Shown: positions 55,771 to 64,000 of the stretch, one piece after another
Numbering within the stretch: the first letter of the stretch is position 1
How the letters are laid out: each line of letters starts with the position of its first letter
Assembly (NCBI RefSeq): GCF_027622875.1
Contig: NZ_JAPZVP010000010.1
Coordinates: forward strand, 124,001-188,000
Source of the DNA: Glycomyces luteolus
Lineage (GTDB): Bacteria > Actinomycetota > Actinomycetes > Mycobacteriales > Micromonosporaceae
Length of the DNA: 64,000 nucleotides
Direction of reading: 5' to 3'
Notes under the pieces: generated by a model
The model's input: only the letters and a program-made list of their open reading frames with translations
The model's database searches: none
What the model was told of the DNA's origin: nothing
Translations under genes and position numbers: made by a program

Positions 55771-57042
55771 ATGTCCTCCACCCGTCGCACCGCCGTCTCC
55801 CGCCGCGCGATCCTCGCCGCCGCACCGGTCGCCGCCGCGGGCGCCGTCGGCGTCGCCGCTCCGGGCTCGGCCGGGCCCGCAGCTTCAGCTGCCGCACTGC
55901 GCTGGTTCGATACGACCGACGCCACGGTCACCGCCGCGCCCGCTCCGACGCAGGTCACCAACAGCCGCACCTGGGCCGTCGCCTGGCTCGCGGCCGCCCG
56001 CGCCGTCCGGCGGGTTCCCCACGGCGCCAACGCATCCCACTACCGCGAGGCCGCGCTCGCCACGGCGGTGCATCGTGCGCTGACTGTCATCACGCCCGCG
56101 CGGGCCACCGAACTCGATGCGGCCCTCGCCGAAGCGCTCGCCGCGATTCCGGATGGAAGCGCCAAGCGCAGGGGAGCCGCGGCAGGCGTCGCACGCGCCG
56201 ACGCGCTGCTGACCGAGCGGGAGGGCGACGGCCTCGATCCGGCTTCGGTCAACGTCGCCTGGACGCCGCCCGCCGCCGCGCCCGGGGTCTGGCAGCCGAC
56301 GCCGACGGCCTTCGGCCCCGGCCTGCAGGCGGGCACGCGCCACGCGGTGCCGTTCGCGCTCGACAGCGGGGAACAGTTCCGTCTGCCGGCGCCGCCCGCG
56401 CTCGGTTCGGCCGCGTACCGGGCCGATGTCGAAGAGGTCCGCGTGTACGGCGCTTTGCACAGCACCGTCCGGACCCAGGCGCAGACCGACACCGCGCAGT
56501 TCTGGCTCGGCAGCTCGTTCACGCTGTACACGCCGGTGCTGCGGGCCGCGCTGGAGCATCACCGGGGTTCGCTGCGCGAGCAGGTCGAGCTGGTGGCGCT
56601 GTTCCACGTCGCCTCGGTGGACACGCAGATCGCCACCTCGGACAGCAAGTACGCCCACGTGCTCTGGCGGCCGGTGACGGCGATCGCCGGGCCGTTGGAC
56701 GACGGCGACCCGCAGACCGCGCAGGACCCGTCGTGGGCGCCCCTGCACACCACGCCGTCGCACCCGGACTACCCGAGCGGGCACAACACGTACTCCGGTT
56801 CCGCCGAGGAGGTGCTCACGCAGCTGGTCGGCGACGGGCCGGGCGCGGCGTTCACCATCCCGAGCCCGAGTGCGCCGGGCGTGACCCGCACGTACACGAC
56901 CTGGCATCCGCTGACGACTGAGAACGTCGACGCGCGGGTCTGGTCGGGCATCCACTCCCGCACGGCCGACGTGGCGGGTGTGGAGCTGAGCCGGACGGTG
57001 GCCGCGCATGTGCTGAGCAGGTCGGACGACCTGCTCGAGTAA
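55771..57042 (+). CDS. Vanadium-dependent haloperoxidase / PAP2-like phosphatase, exported
   Basis: A 423-residue protein with a Tat-type signal (VSRRAILAAAPVAAAGAVGVAAPGSA). The PAP2 core motifs are present: KYAHVLWRPVTAI (Lys and Arg-Pro), PSHPDYPSGHNTYSG (PSGH) and VWSGIHSRTADVAGVEL (final Arg/His region). These residues hold vanadate in haloperoxidases or phosphate in acid phosphatases. Family members with this layout are annotated as vanadium-dependent haloperoxidases; actual activity is not decided. ATG at 55771 has AAGGAG five bases upstream. A leader peptide lies 214 bases before it. Confidence 0.87.
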   Translation: MSSTRRTAVSRRAILAAAPVAAAGAVGVAAPGSAGPAASAAALRWFDTTDATVTAAPAPTQVTNSRTWAVAWLAAARAVRRVPHGANASHYREAALATAVHRALTVITPARATELDAALAEALAAIPDGSAKRRGAAAGVARADALLTEREGDGLDPASVNVAWTPPAAAPGVWQPTPTAFGPGLQAGTRHAVPFALDSGEQFRLPAPPALGSAAYRADVEEVRVYGALHSTVRTQAQTDTAQFWLGSSFTLYTPVLRAALEHHRGSLREQVELVALFHVASVDTQIATSDSKYAHVLWRPVTAIAGPLDDGDPQTAQDPSWAPLHTTPSHPDYPSGHNTYSGSAEEVLTQLVGDGPGAAFTIPSPSAPGVTRTYTTWHPLTTENVDARVWSGIHSRTADVAGVELSRTVAAHVLSRSDDLLE

Positions 57043-57134
57043 AGCCTCGGGGTCGAGGAGAACGAGCGCTCCGGCGGCATCGCGGATGCGGTCGGGGCGC
57101 TCGCACGCCCTTGATATTGACATTTGCCTATCTA

Positions 57135-57163
57135 TTGACAGGCAAGCGCTCGCACGATAGATT
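57135..57163 (+). promoter_or_regulatory. Strong promoter without an evident gene
   Basis: -35 TTGACA (57135-57140), 17-base spacer, -10 TAGATT (57158-57163). A TTGCCT/AGGCAA inverted repeat (57124-57145) overlaps the -35. Transcription would run towards the 3' end of the convergent phosphotransferase gene at 57376. Confidence 0.6.
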
Positions 57164-57251
57164 TGCTGCACTTCCCTCGAAAACCATCAAGAAGCCGCAC
57201 TTGGCGGCGCTCCCCAGAACAATGAACGGCGACCCATCGCTCGAGCATCGT

Positions 57252-57265
57252 TGGGAGCGCTCCAT
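57252..57265. promoter_or_regulatory. CebR-like 14-mer
   Basis: TGGGAGCGCTCCAT matches 12 of 14 bases of the CebR operator TGGGAGCGCTCCCA and resembles the site at 843-856. It is about 80 bases downstream of the promoter at 57135-57163. Confidence 0.45.
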
Positions 57266-57303
57266 CCGTGCGACCCGTCTGGCCTCAGGCCTTGCGGCTT
57301 CGG

Positions 57304-57341
57304 CGAAGACCCCCGGCTCCCGGCTCGTCGGTGGGTCTTCG
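57304..57341 (+). terminator. Hairpin ending the orphan transcript
   Basis: CGAAGACCC (57304-57312) and GGGTCTTCG (57333-57341) with a 20-base C/G-rich loop. It could end both the transcript from 57135 and the phosphotransferase gene (stop at 57376, minus strand). The remainder of 57043-57375 has no convincing gene. Confidence 0.55.
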
Positions 57342-57375
57342 TCGTGGAGGAACACCCGCGCCGAGCGGGCGACGT

Positions 57376-58164
57376 CTAACGCAGCGCCTCGTCCAGGATG
57401 TAGCGCTCGGCGTCCAGCAGTCGCAGGTCCCGGGCTGGGCGGCGCAGGTGCCCCTTCTCGACGATCCGCTCGAACGCGGGATCGCCAGCCTGGGCCATCC
57501 GCCGGATGCCCTCGATGTGGTCCACGATCCGCTTGCGGATCACCTTGATGAAGCGCTGCCGGTCGCGGTCGGAGAGCCCGTACGCGTCGGCGAACATCCG
57601 CAGCCGCCGCGCCCGATCGGGCTTCTTCCAGCCCAACGTGATCGAGTCCCGGTCCGTGAAGATCGGCACCCAGGTCCAGGCCGCGTACGCGACGTCGTAG
57701 ATCCGCGCGCCGGGGCTCGCCAGGTCGAAGTCGATGAGCGAGAGCGTCCCGTCCGGCCGCCACACCACGTTGTGCGGCGCGGCGTCGTGGTGGCAGATGA
57801 CCTCGGTGTCGGGCGGCGGCGGCCCGAAGGACCGCCAAGTGGCCCCCTGCGGCGGCCGGAAGCCGTACTGCGCGTCGTGGAACATGCGCAGCATCTTCGC
57901 GACCGCGCTCATGGTCTCGTCGGTCGTCCAATGCGGTGCCAGCGGATACTTGCCCGGCTCGCCCTCGACGAACGAGAGCACCTCGCGGGCGTGCTCGTCG
58001 ACGCCCAGCACCCGCGGCGCACCGGTGAAACCGGCGCCGTCGAGGTGCCGCAGCAGCGCGTGGACGGCGGGCGTCCATGGTCCCGTGTTCCGGCGGACCG
58101 TGTCGCCCAGCCGGACGACCGTGCTCGTGTTGCCGCCGATCAGCGGAATCTCGTCTTGGCTCAC
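57376..58164 (-). CDS. Aminoglycoside-phosphotransferase-family kinase
   Basis: A 262-residue protein with the APH/choline-kinase fold. The catalytic loop is ICHHDAAPHNVVWRPDG (HxDxxxxN) and the metal motif LIDFDLASPG (DFD), with the N-lobe segment HLDGAGFTGAPRVLGVDEHAREVLSFVEG. It phosphorylates a small hydroxyl-bearing molecule, not necessarily an antibiotic. GTG at 58164 is preferred; the frame extends to 58224, which would overlap ftsY by 23 bases. Follows ftsY on the same strand. Confidence 0.88.
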   Translation of the reverse strand: MSQDEIPLIGGNTSTVVRLGDTVRRNTGPWTPAVHALLRHLDGAGFTGAPRVLGVDEHAREVLSFVEGEPGKYPLAPHWTTDETMSAVAKMLRMFHDAQYGFRPPQGATWRSFGPPPPDTEVICHHDAAPHNVVWRPDGTLSLIDFDLASPGARIYDVAYAAWTWVPIFTDRDSITLGWKKPDRARRLRMFADAYGLSDRDRQRFIKVIRKRIVDHIEGIRRMAQAGDPAFERIVEKGHLRRPARDLRLLDAERYILDEALR

Positions 58165-58201
58165 CGGTCCCCGCAGTGCCTGGCGTCTTGGTTGAGGGGT
58201 G

Positions 58202-59338
58202 TCAGGACTCGGCGCCGTCGACAATCGCGTCGACGAACGCTCCGACTTCGAACGGGGCCAGGTCGTCCGGCCCCTCCCCGAGTCCGACCAGCTTAACCGG
58301 TACCCCCAACTGCCGCTGAACCGCGATCACGATCCCGCCCTTGGCGCTGCCGTCGAGTTTGGTGAGCACGATGCCGGTGACGTCGCAGACCTCGCCGAAG
58401 ACCTTCGCCTGCTGCAGCCCGTTCTGGCCGGTCGTGGCGTCGAGCACGAGCAGGGTCTCGGCCACCGGGCCCTGCTTCTCGACGACCCGCTTGACCTTCC
58501 CGAGCTCGTCCATCAGGCCGGCCTTGTTCTGGAGCCGCCCGGCGGTGTCGATCAGGACGACGTCGGCGCCCTCCTCGGCCCCGGCCTTCACGGCGTCGAA
58601 CGCGACCGAGGCGGGGTCGGCGCCCGCGTCGCGGCGCACCACCTTCGCGCCCACCCGGGAGCCCCAGGTCTCCAGCTGCTCGGCGGCGGCGGCGCGGAAC
58701 GTGTCCGCCGCGCCCATGAGCACGGTCTTGTCCTCGGCGATGAGCACGCGGGCCACGCGGCCGCAGGTCGTGGTCTTGCCGGAGCCGTTGACACCGACCA
58801 TCAAGATCACGGCCGGGCCCTCGCCCGAAGGCGAGACGGTGGCGATCGAGCGGTCGAGTTCCGGCTCCAGGACGGCGGTGAGCTCGGCCTTCAGCAGGCG
58901 GCGCAGCTCTTCGGGATCGCGGGTGCCGAGGACCTTCACCCGCTCGCGCAGGCTCTCGACGACCGCGGTCGTGTCCGCGATGCCCACATCAGCGGTCAGC
59001 AGGGTCTCCTCGACCTCGTCCCACACGTCGTCGTCGAGCTTGTCGCTCGCCAGGAGCGCCAGCAGGCCCTTCCCCAGCGCGTTGTTCGAACGGGCCAGGC
59101 GCGAGCGCAGCCGCACCAGGCGGCCCTCGACGGGCTCGGGCACCTCGACGGCCGGAGCGGCCGGTTTCGCCGCCTCGGCTTTCGGCTCGGCCGCCTTCGG
59201 GGCCTCGACCTGCGGCTCTCCAGCGGGCGCCTCGACTTCCGCTGACTTCGAGCGCGACGCGCGGACGCCGAACGCGATGCCGGCAATCGCGGCGATCACG
59301 ACGACGGCCGCGACCAGCCAGATCCACAGGTTGTCCAC
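58202..59338 (-). CDS. ftsY: Signal recognition particle receptor FtsY
   Basis: A 378-residue GTPase that docks SRP-ribosome complexes on the membrane. The N-terminus has a hydrophobic segment (NLWIWLVAAVVVIAAIAGIAFGV, residues 3-25), then a Glu/Ala/Pro linker, the helical N domain (LVRLRSRLARSNNALGKGLLALL) and G domain: G1 GVNGSGKTTT, ADTFRAAAAEQL, DTAGR, TKLDGSAKGG, and GLGEGPDDLAPF. GTG at 59338 is taken because GGTGGAGG lies upstream; GTG at 59353 would begin within that region. Order smc-ftsY is conserved in actinobacteria. Confidence 0.97.
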   Translation of the reverse strand: MDNLWIWLVAAVVVIAAIAGIAFGVRASRSKSAEVEAPAGEPQVEAPKAAEPKAEAAKPAAPAVEVPEPVEGRLVRLRSRLARSNNALGKGLLALLASDKLDDDVWDEVEETLLTADVGIADTTAVVESLRERVKVLGTRDPEELRRLLKAELTAVLEPELDRSIATVSPSGEGPAVILMVGVNGSGKTTTCGRVARVLIAEDKTVLMGAADTFRAAAAEQLETWGSRVGAKVVRRDAGADPASVAFDAVKAGAEEGADVVLIDTAGRLQNKAGLMDELGKVKRVVEKQGPVAETLLVLDATTGQNGLQQAKVFGEVCDVTGIVLTKLDGSAKGGIVIAVQRQLGVPVKLVGLGEGPDDLAPFEVGAFVDAIVDGAES

Positions 59339-59421
59339 AGGTAAGTCCTCCACCAGAGCTTCAGTCGCACGGATGCGACACCGGGCAGTCGCACGCGTGC
59401 AACCACTGTACTGGCAGGCGC

Positions 59422-62400
59422 TCAGTCCTCTTCGCGGGAGAACTTCTGGCTGATGACCTGCGTGACACCCGCGCGCATCGTCACGCCGTACAGCGCGTCG
59501 CCGATCTCCATCGTGCGCTTCTGGTGGGTGATGATGAGCAGCTGCGAGTTCTCCTGCAGCCGCCGCAGGAGGTCCAGCAGGCGGCCGAGGTTCACGTCGT
59601 CGAGCGCCGCCTCCACCTCGTCCATCAGGTAGAACGGGCTGGGGCGGGCGCGGAAGATCGCGACCAGCAGCGCCAGCGCGGTCAGGGACCGCTCGCCGCC
59701 GGAGAGCAGCGAGAGCCGCTTGACCTTCTTGCCGGGCGGGCGGGCCTCGACCTCGACGCCGGTGTGCAGCAGGTCGTCCGGGTCGGTGAGCAGGATCCGG
59801 CCCTCGCCGCCGGGGAAGACGGTCTGGAAGACGTTCTCGAACTCGCGCGCGGTGTCCGCGAAGGCCTCGGCGAAGACCTGCTGGATGCGGTCGTCGACCT
59901 CCTTCACGACGGTGGTGAGGTCGGCGCGGGTCTTCTTGACGTCCTCGAGCTGCTCGTTGAGGAACTTGTAGCGCTCCTCGAGCGCGGCGAACTCCTCGAG
60001 CGCGAGCGGGTTGACCTTGCCGAGGAGCTTGAGTTCGCGTTCGCCGCGGGCGGCGCGCTTCTCCATCGTGGGGCGGTCGAACTCGTAGGGCTCCGGTTCG
60101 GGCTTGCCCTTCTCCAAGGCGGCGTTGACCTCTTCGGTGCTGGGCGGCACGAGCTGGTCCGGGCCGTACTCGGCCAGGAGGGTCTCGATGTCGACGCCGA
60201 ACTCGGCCCCGGCCTTCTCCTCGAGCTGCTCGATGCGCAGGCGCTGCTCGGCCCGGGCCACCTCGTCGCGGTGCGCGGCGGAGGTGATGCGTTCGAGCTC
60301 GGCGGCCGTGGCGGCGGCGCGGGTGCGGAGATCGGCGAGGGCGGCTTCGCGGCGGGCCTGCTCGGAGGCGATGCGGTCGCGTTCGATCGCCGCCGCTTCG
60401 AGCGAATCGGTGATCTGGACGCCGGTGGTCTCTGCGGCCTCGGCCACGAGCGCGGCGACTTTGGCGCCGCGGGCGCGGGCGGCGCGCCGGGCCTCGGCGC
60501 GGGCGCGGGCGGCGCGTTCGGACTGGGCCTGGCGGGCGAGGGCGTCGGCGCGGCCCGCCAGAGCGGAGGCGCGTTCTTCGGCGGTGCGGACGGAGAGGCG
60601 GGTCTCCATCTCGTTCTGGCGGGCGGCGTCGAGGGCCCGGGAGAGGACGTCGCGCTCGTCGGTGGAGGGCTCCTCGATCGCGGGGAGCGATTCGAGTGCG
60701 TCAAGGCGAGCTTCGAGTTCGGTGAGTCCGGCGGTGTCGGTCTCGCGGGCGGCCTGGGCGCGGTCCTTGGCCTGCTGGAGGCGGGCGACCTCGGCTTCGG
60801 CGCTGCGGGCGGCGGCGCCGAGTTCGGCGAGGCGGCGGGCGACCACGCTGTGCGCGGCCTCGGCCTGGCGCTGCGCGGTGCGCACGGCCTCGGCGGCGGC
60901 CTCGGCTTCGGCGTGCGCCCCGCGGGCGGCCTCGTACTGCTCGCGCAGCTGGGAGGCCAGGGATTCAGAGCCGAGCTTGCGGTCGCGGGCCTCGTCGACG
61001 GCGGCCTGGATCTCGATATAGGACTGGGCTTTCGCGGAGCCGCCGAACGCGGTCGCGGCGCCGAGCACGTCGCCCGCGCGGGTGACGGCGGTGAGCTGCG
61101 GGTAGGCGTCCACGATGGCGCGGGCGGCGTCGAGGTCGTCGGCCACGACCATCCCCGCCAGCACGGCGCGGACGGTGGAGGCGAGTTCGGCCGGGGCCGA
61201 GACGGTGTCGGCGACGGCCTTGCATTCGCTCGGGATATCCACATGCGACCGGGCACCTGCCACCAGGAATCCGGCTTGGCCGCCGTCCTCGTCGCGAAGG
61301 AACTGCAGCGCTTCAGCGGCGCTGGCGGGATTCGCGACGGCGATGGCGTCGGCGAGGCGGCCCAGCGCGGCGGCGAGCACGGCCTCGTAGCCGGGTTCGA
61401 CGGTGAGGAGCGCGGCGACGGACCCGAGGACGCCGGGCATGGCGTCGTCGCGGGCGAGGAGCGCGGCGGCGCCGTCCTTGCGGCGCAGGCCGACGGCGAG
61501 GGCCTCTTCGCGGGCGGCCCACTGCGAGGCCTCGCGGTCGGCCTCGCGCTCGGCGGCCTGGAGGCGGTCGGCTTCGGCCTTGGCGGCGGCGACGCGGGCC
61601 TTGGCTTCGGCGACGGCCTCGTCGAACTCGGTGTTCGACTCGACCGCTTCGTTCTCGGCCTCGGCTTCGGCGTGGGCCTCGGCGGCGGCTTCGGCGCGTT
61701 CGCGGGCCTCGGCGAGCGCGATGTTCGCGCGTTCGAGTTCCTCGGCGGCGGCGGCCGTGCGGGTCTGCAGGGAGTCCACGCGGCCGCGCAGGGTCGCAAG
61801 GGCTTCTCGGCGCTCGGCGGCGGCCTTCACGGCGGTGACGATGCGCTGCTCGGCTTCGGACAGCGCCGCCTCCGTCTCCTCGCGGGCCTCCACAGCGGAC
61901 GAGAGGCGCTCGGAGTCCTCCGCGATGGACTCGCGCAGTTCGATCTCCTGCTCGCGGATGCGCTCGGCCTCGGTCTCGAGGACCTCGGGGTCGCGCCCGG
62001 CTCGGTCGTCCCCGGCGTCCTCTGAGAGGTAGCGGCGGCGCTCGGCGGCGAGCTGGGCGGTCGAGCGCAGGCGCTCGGCCACGGCTTGGAGGCGGTACCA
62101 GGTCTCCTGGAGGCGGGCGAGGCGCGGCTTGTCGGCGGCGTGCGCGGCCTCGACCTCGTTCACCTGGACGGTGAGGCGCTCGTGCTCGTCGGCGAGGACC
62201 TCCTTGCGCTCGCGCAGGGCCTCCTCGTCGGCGAGGTCCTTGGCGATGTTGCCGCGCAGCGAGGTGAGGTCGTCGGCGAGGAGGCGCAGGCGGGCCTCGC
62301 GCAGGTCCATCTGGATGGCCTGGGCGCGGCGGGCGAGCTCGGCCTGGCGGCCGAGGGGCTTGAGCTGGCGGCGCAGTTCGCCGGTGAGGTCGGCGAGGCG

Positions 62401-62967
62401 GTCGAGGTTGCCCTGCATGCCTTCGAGCTTGCGGAGGGCCTTCTCCTTGCGCTTGCGGTGCTTGAGGACGCCCGCGGCCTCTTCGATGAACGCGCGGCGG
62501 TCCTCGGGCCGGGCGTGCAGATAGGAGTCGAGCTTGCCCTGGCCGACGAGGACGTGCATCTCGCGGCCGATGCCGGCGTCGGAGAGCAGGTCCTGCACGT
62601 CGAGGAGGCGGCAGCGGTCCCCGTTGATCTCGTATTCGCCCTCGCCGGAGCGGAACATGCGGCGGGTGATCGAGACTTCGGAGTAGTCGATGGGGATCGC
62701 GCCGTCGGAGTTGTCGATCGTGAGGGTGACCTCGGCGCGGCCGAGCGCGGGGCGGCCGGTGGTGCCCGCGAAGATGACGTCCTCCATCTTGCCGCCGCGC
62801 AGGGACTTCGCGCCCTGCTCGCCGAGGACCCAGGCGATGGCGTCGACGACATTGGACTTCCCGGAGCCGTTCGGACCCACGACGCACGTGATCCCCGGTT
62901 CGAAACGCAGGGTCGTGGCCGAGGCGAAGGACTTGAAGCCCTTCAGCGTGAGGCTCTTCAGGTACAA
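59422..62967 (-). CDS. smc: Chromosome segregation protein SMC
   Basis: A 1181-residue condensin ATPase that compacts and separates chromosomes. N-terminal Walker A is VVGPNGSGKSNVVDAI. Two long coiled coils (about 165-500 and 660-1010, rich in Glu/Ala/Arg) flank the hinge domain (about 505-650, GVLGSVAALLTVEPGYEAVLAAALGRLADAIAV). The C-terminal head has the signature LSGGERSLTALALLVAIF and Walker B PFYLMDEVEAALDD. ATG at 62967 is natural. Usual partners scpA and scpB are not in the window. Confidence 0.98.
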   Translation of the reverse strand: MYLKSLTLKGFKSFASATTLRFEPGITCVVGPNGSGKSNVVDAIAWVLGEQGAKSLRGGKMEDVIFAGTTGRPALGRAEVTLTIDNSDGAIPIDYSEVSITRRMFRSGEGEYEINGDRCRLLDVQDLLSDAGIGREMHVLVGQGKLDSYLHARPEDRRAFIEEAAGVLKHRKRKEKALRKLEGMQGNLDRLADLTGELRRQLKPLGRQAELARRAQAIQMDLREARLRLLADDLTSLRGNIAKDLADEEALRERKEVLADEHERLTVQVNEVEAAHAADKPRLARLQETWYRLQAVAERLRSTAQLAAERRRYLSEDAGDDRAGRDPEVLETEAERIREQEIELRESIAEDSERLSSAVEAREETEAALSEAEQRIVTAVKAAAERREALATLRGRVDSLQTRTAAAAEELERANIALAEARERAEAAAEAHAEAEAENEAVESNTEFDEAVAEAKARVAAAKAEADRLQAAEREADREASQWAAREEALAVGLRRKDGAAALLARDDAMPGVLGSVAALLTVEPGYEAVLAAALGRLADAIAVANPASAAEALQFLRDEDGGQAGFLVAGARSHVDIPSECKAVADTVSAPAELASTVRAVLAGMVVADDLDAARAIVDAYPQLTAVTRAGDVLGAATAFGGSAKAQSYIEIQAAVDEARDRKLGSESLASQLREQYEAARGAHAEAEAAAEAVRTAQRQAEAAHSVVARRLAELGAAARSAEAEVARLQQAKDRAQAARETDTAGLTELEARLDALESLPAIEEPSTDERDVLSRALDAARQNEMETRLSVRTAEERASALAGRADALARQAQSERAARARAEARRAARARGAKVAALVAEAAETTGVQITDSLEAAAIERDRIASEQARREAALADLRTRAAATAAELERITSAAHRDEVARAEQRLRIEQLEEKAGAEFGVDIETLLAEYGPDQLVPPSTEEVNAALEKGKPEPEPYEFDRPTMEKRAARGERELKLLGKVNPLALEEFAALEERYKFLNEQLEDVKKTRADLTTVVKEVDDRIQQVFAEAFADTAREFENVFQTVFPGGEGRILLTDPDDLLHTGVEVEARPPGKKVKRLSLLSGGERSLTALALLVAIFRARPSPFYLMDEVEAALDDVNLGRLLDLLRRLQENSQLLIITHQKRTMEIGDALYGVTMRAGVTQVISQKFSREED

Positions 62968-63193
62968 CGGTCGCTCCGGGCTGATGTGCGTCGGTTCGGG
63001 TGTGGGGACCGTCCCAGCCTACAAGGCCGCCGTCGCGGAGCGTGGTATATCAAAGGCCCCAAACAGGGCGAACCGGGGAGGGATCGGCAGGGGTTTCAGG
63101 AGGTCCGGCGGGCGTGACCGTGCCTGGACATGACAATGCGCGCCGGCTGTCCCGCAGCAGGCGCGCTGATGTTCCGTTGTCGCGAGACGAAAC

Positions 63194-63382
63194 CTAAGTC
63201 AACGCGGGCTCTTGCAGCCGCATCAACTCCTCGACATGATCGTGCTCGATCTCGTCCTCGCGGGCCCGCAGCTCGGCAAGCTCGGACTCGAGGTTGCGTA
63301 CTCGCGCGCGTAGCTGGACCACTTCTTCGAGCAGGCGCTTGTTGGGAGCCTGGCCGATGTGGCCGTAGAGGGCTTTCGCCAT
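63194..63382 (-). CDS. Small coiled-coil protein
   Basis: A 62-residue protein: MAKALYGHIG start, then a heptad-patterned helix (NKRLLEEVVQLRARVRNLESELAELRAREDEIEHD) that should form a short coiled coil. Similar small proteins occur near smc or other genes in actinobacteria; function unknown. ATG at 63382 has AAGGAG with good spacing. Upstream of smc on the same strand, with 226 bases between showing no gene. Confidence 0.82.
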   Translation of the reverse strand: MAKALYGHIGQAPNKRLLEEVVQLRARVRNLESELAELRAREDEIEHDHVEELMRLQEPALT

Positions 63383-63732
63383 GGTTTCTCCTTGCGATCA
63401 CGTCGACTGGTGGCGTTGGCGTACGCACCATGAAAACGTCGCATTTTGCTGAGTGAATTTTTTTAGCCGCTGGGGCCGATTGCCCCTAGCCGGACCAGTG
63501 GAGCACGGCTCGTGAACACTGGCCGTCTCCTGACATCATCCGCCTGATCGACGGTTCTCGTCAAGCTTTGCACATGCTTTGCCCACTGGATTCGACGGGG
63601 GTCACACCTGAGGGGGGTGCCTCACGCCCGAACGCGGCCCATCTGGTCCGTGCAAGGTCCGCGCGAACCTGGTAGGGTCCCGGAAAATCCGAACGAATTA
63701 CACGTAACCCCACGTGACGAGGCCGTACCCCC
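63383..63732. other. Intergenic region with a T7 run
   Basis: No convincing gene in 350 bases. It contains a T7 run (about 63459-63465), a small GGGGC-CGATT-GCCCC hairpin after it, and TAGGGT (63673-63678), a possible -10 box for the gene beginning at 63733. AT content is higher here than in the neighbouring coding DNA. Confidence 0.5.
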
Positions 63733-64000
63733 ATGCGAAGACTCCAGGGCGGACGCCACCGCGACCGCGCCGAGCACCGCCGCCGGATGCTCATGCTCAT
63801 CCCGGCGATCTTCGGCCTCACAGCGGGCGCGACCTCACTGTGGGCACTCGGATCGCCACTCGACGGCCTCGCCGCCTCGGACGACGCCCCCACCACCGCC
63901 GTAGTCGGGACCACCCACGCGGAAGACCCCTCCACCCCCGAGACCCCCGTGCAGGAAGCGCCCGGCGAAGCCGGCATGCGCACGCAGGAGGCCGAGGAGG
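63733..64000 (+). CDS. Secreted or membrane-anchored protein, N-terminal part
   Basis: An open frame starting ATG at 63733 runs off the window (89 codons visible). The N-terminus is strongly basic (MRRLQGGRHRDRAEHRRR), then a hydrophobic helix (MLMLIPAIFGLTAGATSLWAL), then a Thr/Pro/Glu/Ala-rich stretch (TTHAEDPSTPETPVQEAPGEAG). This is the pattern of an exported protein with a flexible linker before a surface domain, which lies outside the window. Family cannot be told. Confidence 0.7.
   Translation, partial: MRRLQGGRHRDRAEHRRRMLMLIPAIFGLTAGATSLWALGSPLDGLAASDDAPTTAVVGTTHAEDPSTPETPVQEAPGEAGMRTQEAEE

Noticed and set aside
57111-57548. 145-codon plus-strand frame after the haloperoxidase gene
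   Set aside because: Its second half is antisense to the phosphotransferase gene and the sequence has no protein-like pattern; better explained as non-coding transcript or nothing.
63096-63456. Frames of about 110 codons around 63.1-63.4 kb on both strands
   Set aside because: They overlap the small coiled-coil gene, which has a good ribosome site and heptad pattern; the alternatives are Arg/Pro-rich.
1-64000. Insertion sequences, prophage genes, CRISPR arrays, tRNA and rRNA genes
   Set aside because: No transposase, integrase, phage structural gene, regular spacer array or tRNA T-loop pattern was recognised; the inteins are the only clear mobile elements.

Overview
The window reads as a high-GC actinomycete chromosome with almost continuous coding on both strands. 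The closest fit I can suggest from gene content is a Glycomyces or Stackebrandtia-like actinobacterium; this is inference, since no rRNA gene is present to test it. Evidence for the class is a mycobacterial-type gene order (trkA pair, DUF3159, OB-fold, DUF3710, dut, DUF3093, DUF4193, cei, sigA, DUF3039/DUF3099, sigB, ideR, nrdR, lexA, an Rv2721c-like membrane protein, hflX, dapF), GTG/TTG starts, Lys/Ala-rich SigA, and many leaderless genes.

Layout. 1-8.7 kb: potassium uptake subunits, an inserted cellulose/chitin-oxidising LPMO with a CebR-like operator, dUTPase neighbourhood, Cei and the principal sigma factor. 8.7-16.6 kb: SF2 helicase, D-aminoacyl-tRNA deacylase, small conserved actinobacterial proteins, SigB, IdeR, a candidate structured small RNA, a lipoprotein, a sulfurtransferase and a deaminase. 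16.7-23.8 kb: a five-gene phospho-signalling operon glnX-glnH-pknG-PP2C-FHA, which places sensor, kinase, phosphatase and phosphothreonine reader together. 23.8-26.7 kb: a TetR/hydrolase pair sharing an operator half-site, and a membrane protein made from half of an Hsp70 ATPase fused to a PASTA domain. 26.7-33.7 kb: B12-dependent ribonucleotide reductase NrdJ carrying two inteins, its repressor NrdR with an NrdR box, and LexA with an SOS box. 33.8-45.5 kb: Rv2721c-like protein, HflX, malic enzyme, DapF, a frameshifted CobT-like gene, a large SF1 helicase, a HAD phosphatase and two tandem Nudix hydrolases. 45.5-53.7 kb: plant cell-wall degradation island (pectin methylesterase-acetylesterase fusion, beta-mannosidase, LacI regulator, secreted GH5 mannanase with CBM2, remnant of a sugar ABC permease) with shared promoter elements. 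53.7-64 kb: small basic protein, transglutaminase-like protein, a cysteine-type leader peptide in front of a vanadium-haloperoxidase-like enzyme, aminoglycoside-phosphotransferase-like protein, FtsY, SMC, a small coiled-coil protein and the start of a secreted or membrane protein.

Regulatory signals recur. At least fourteen genes start 6-8 bases after a TANNNT -10 hexamer and so are probably leaderless. The sugar-catabolism genes instead have an operator placed directly after the -10 box. Several convergent pairs are closed by very long perfect hairpins without a U-run. No tRNA, rRNA, CRISPR array or insertion sequence was recognised. All calls come from reading the sequence; no database search was run.
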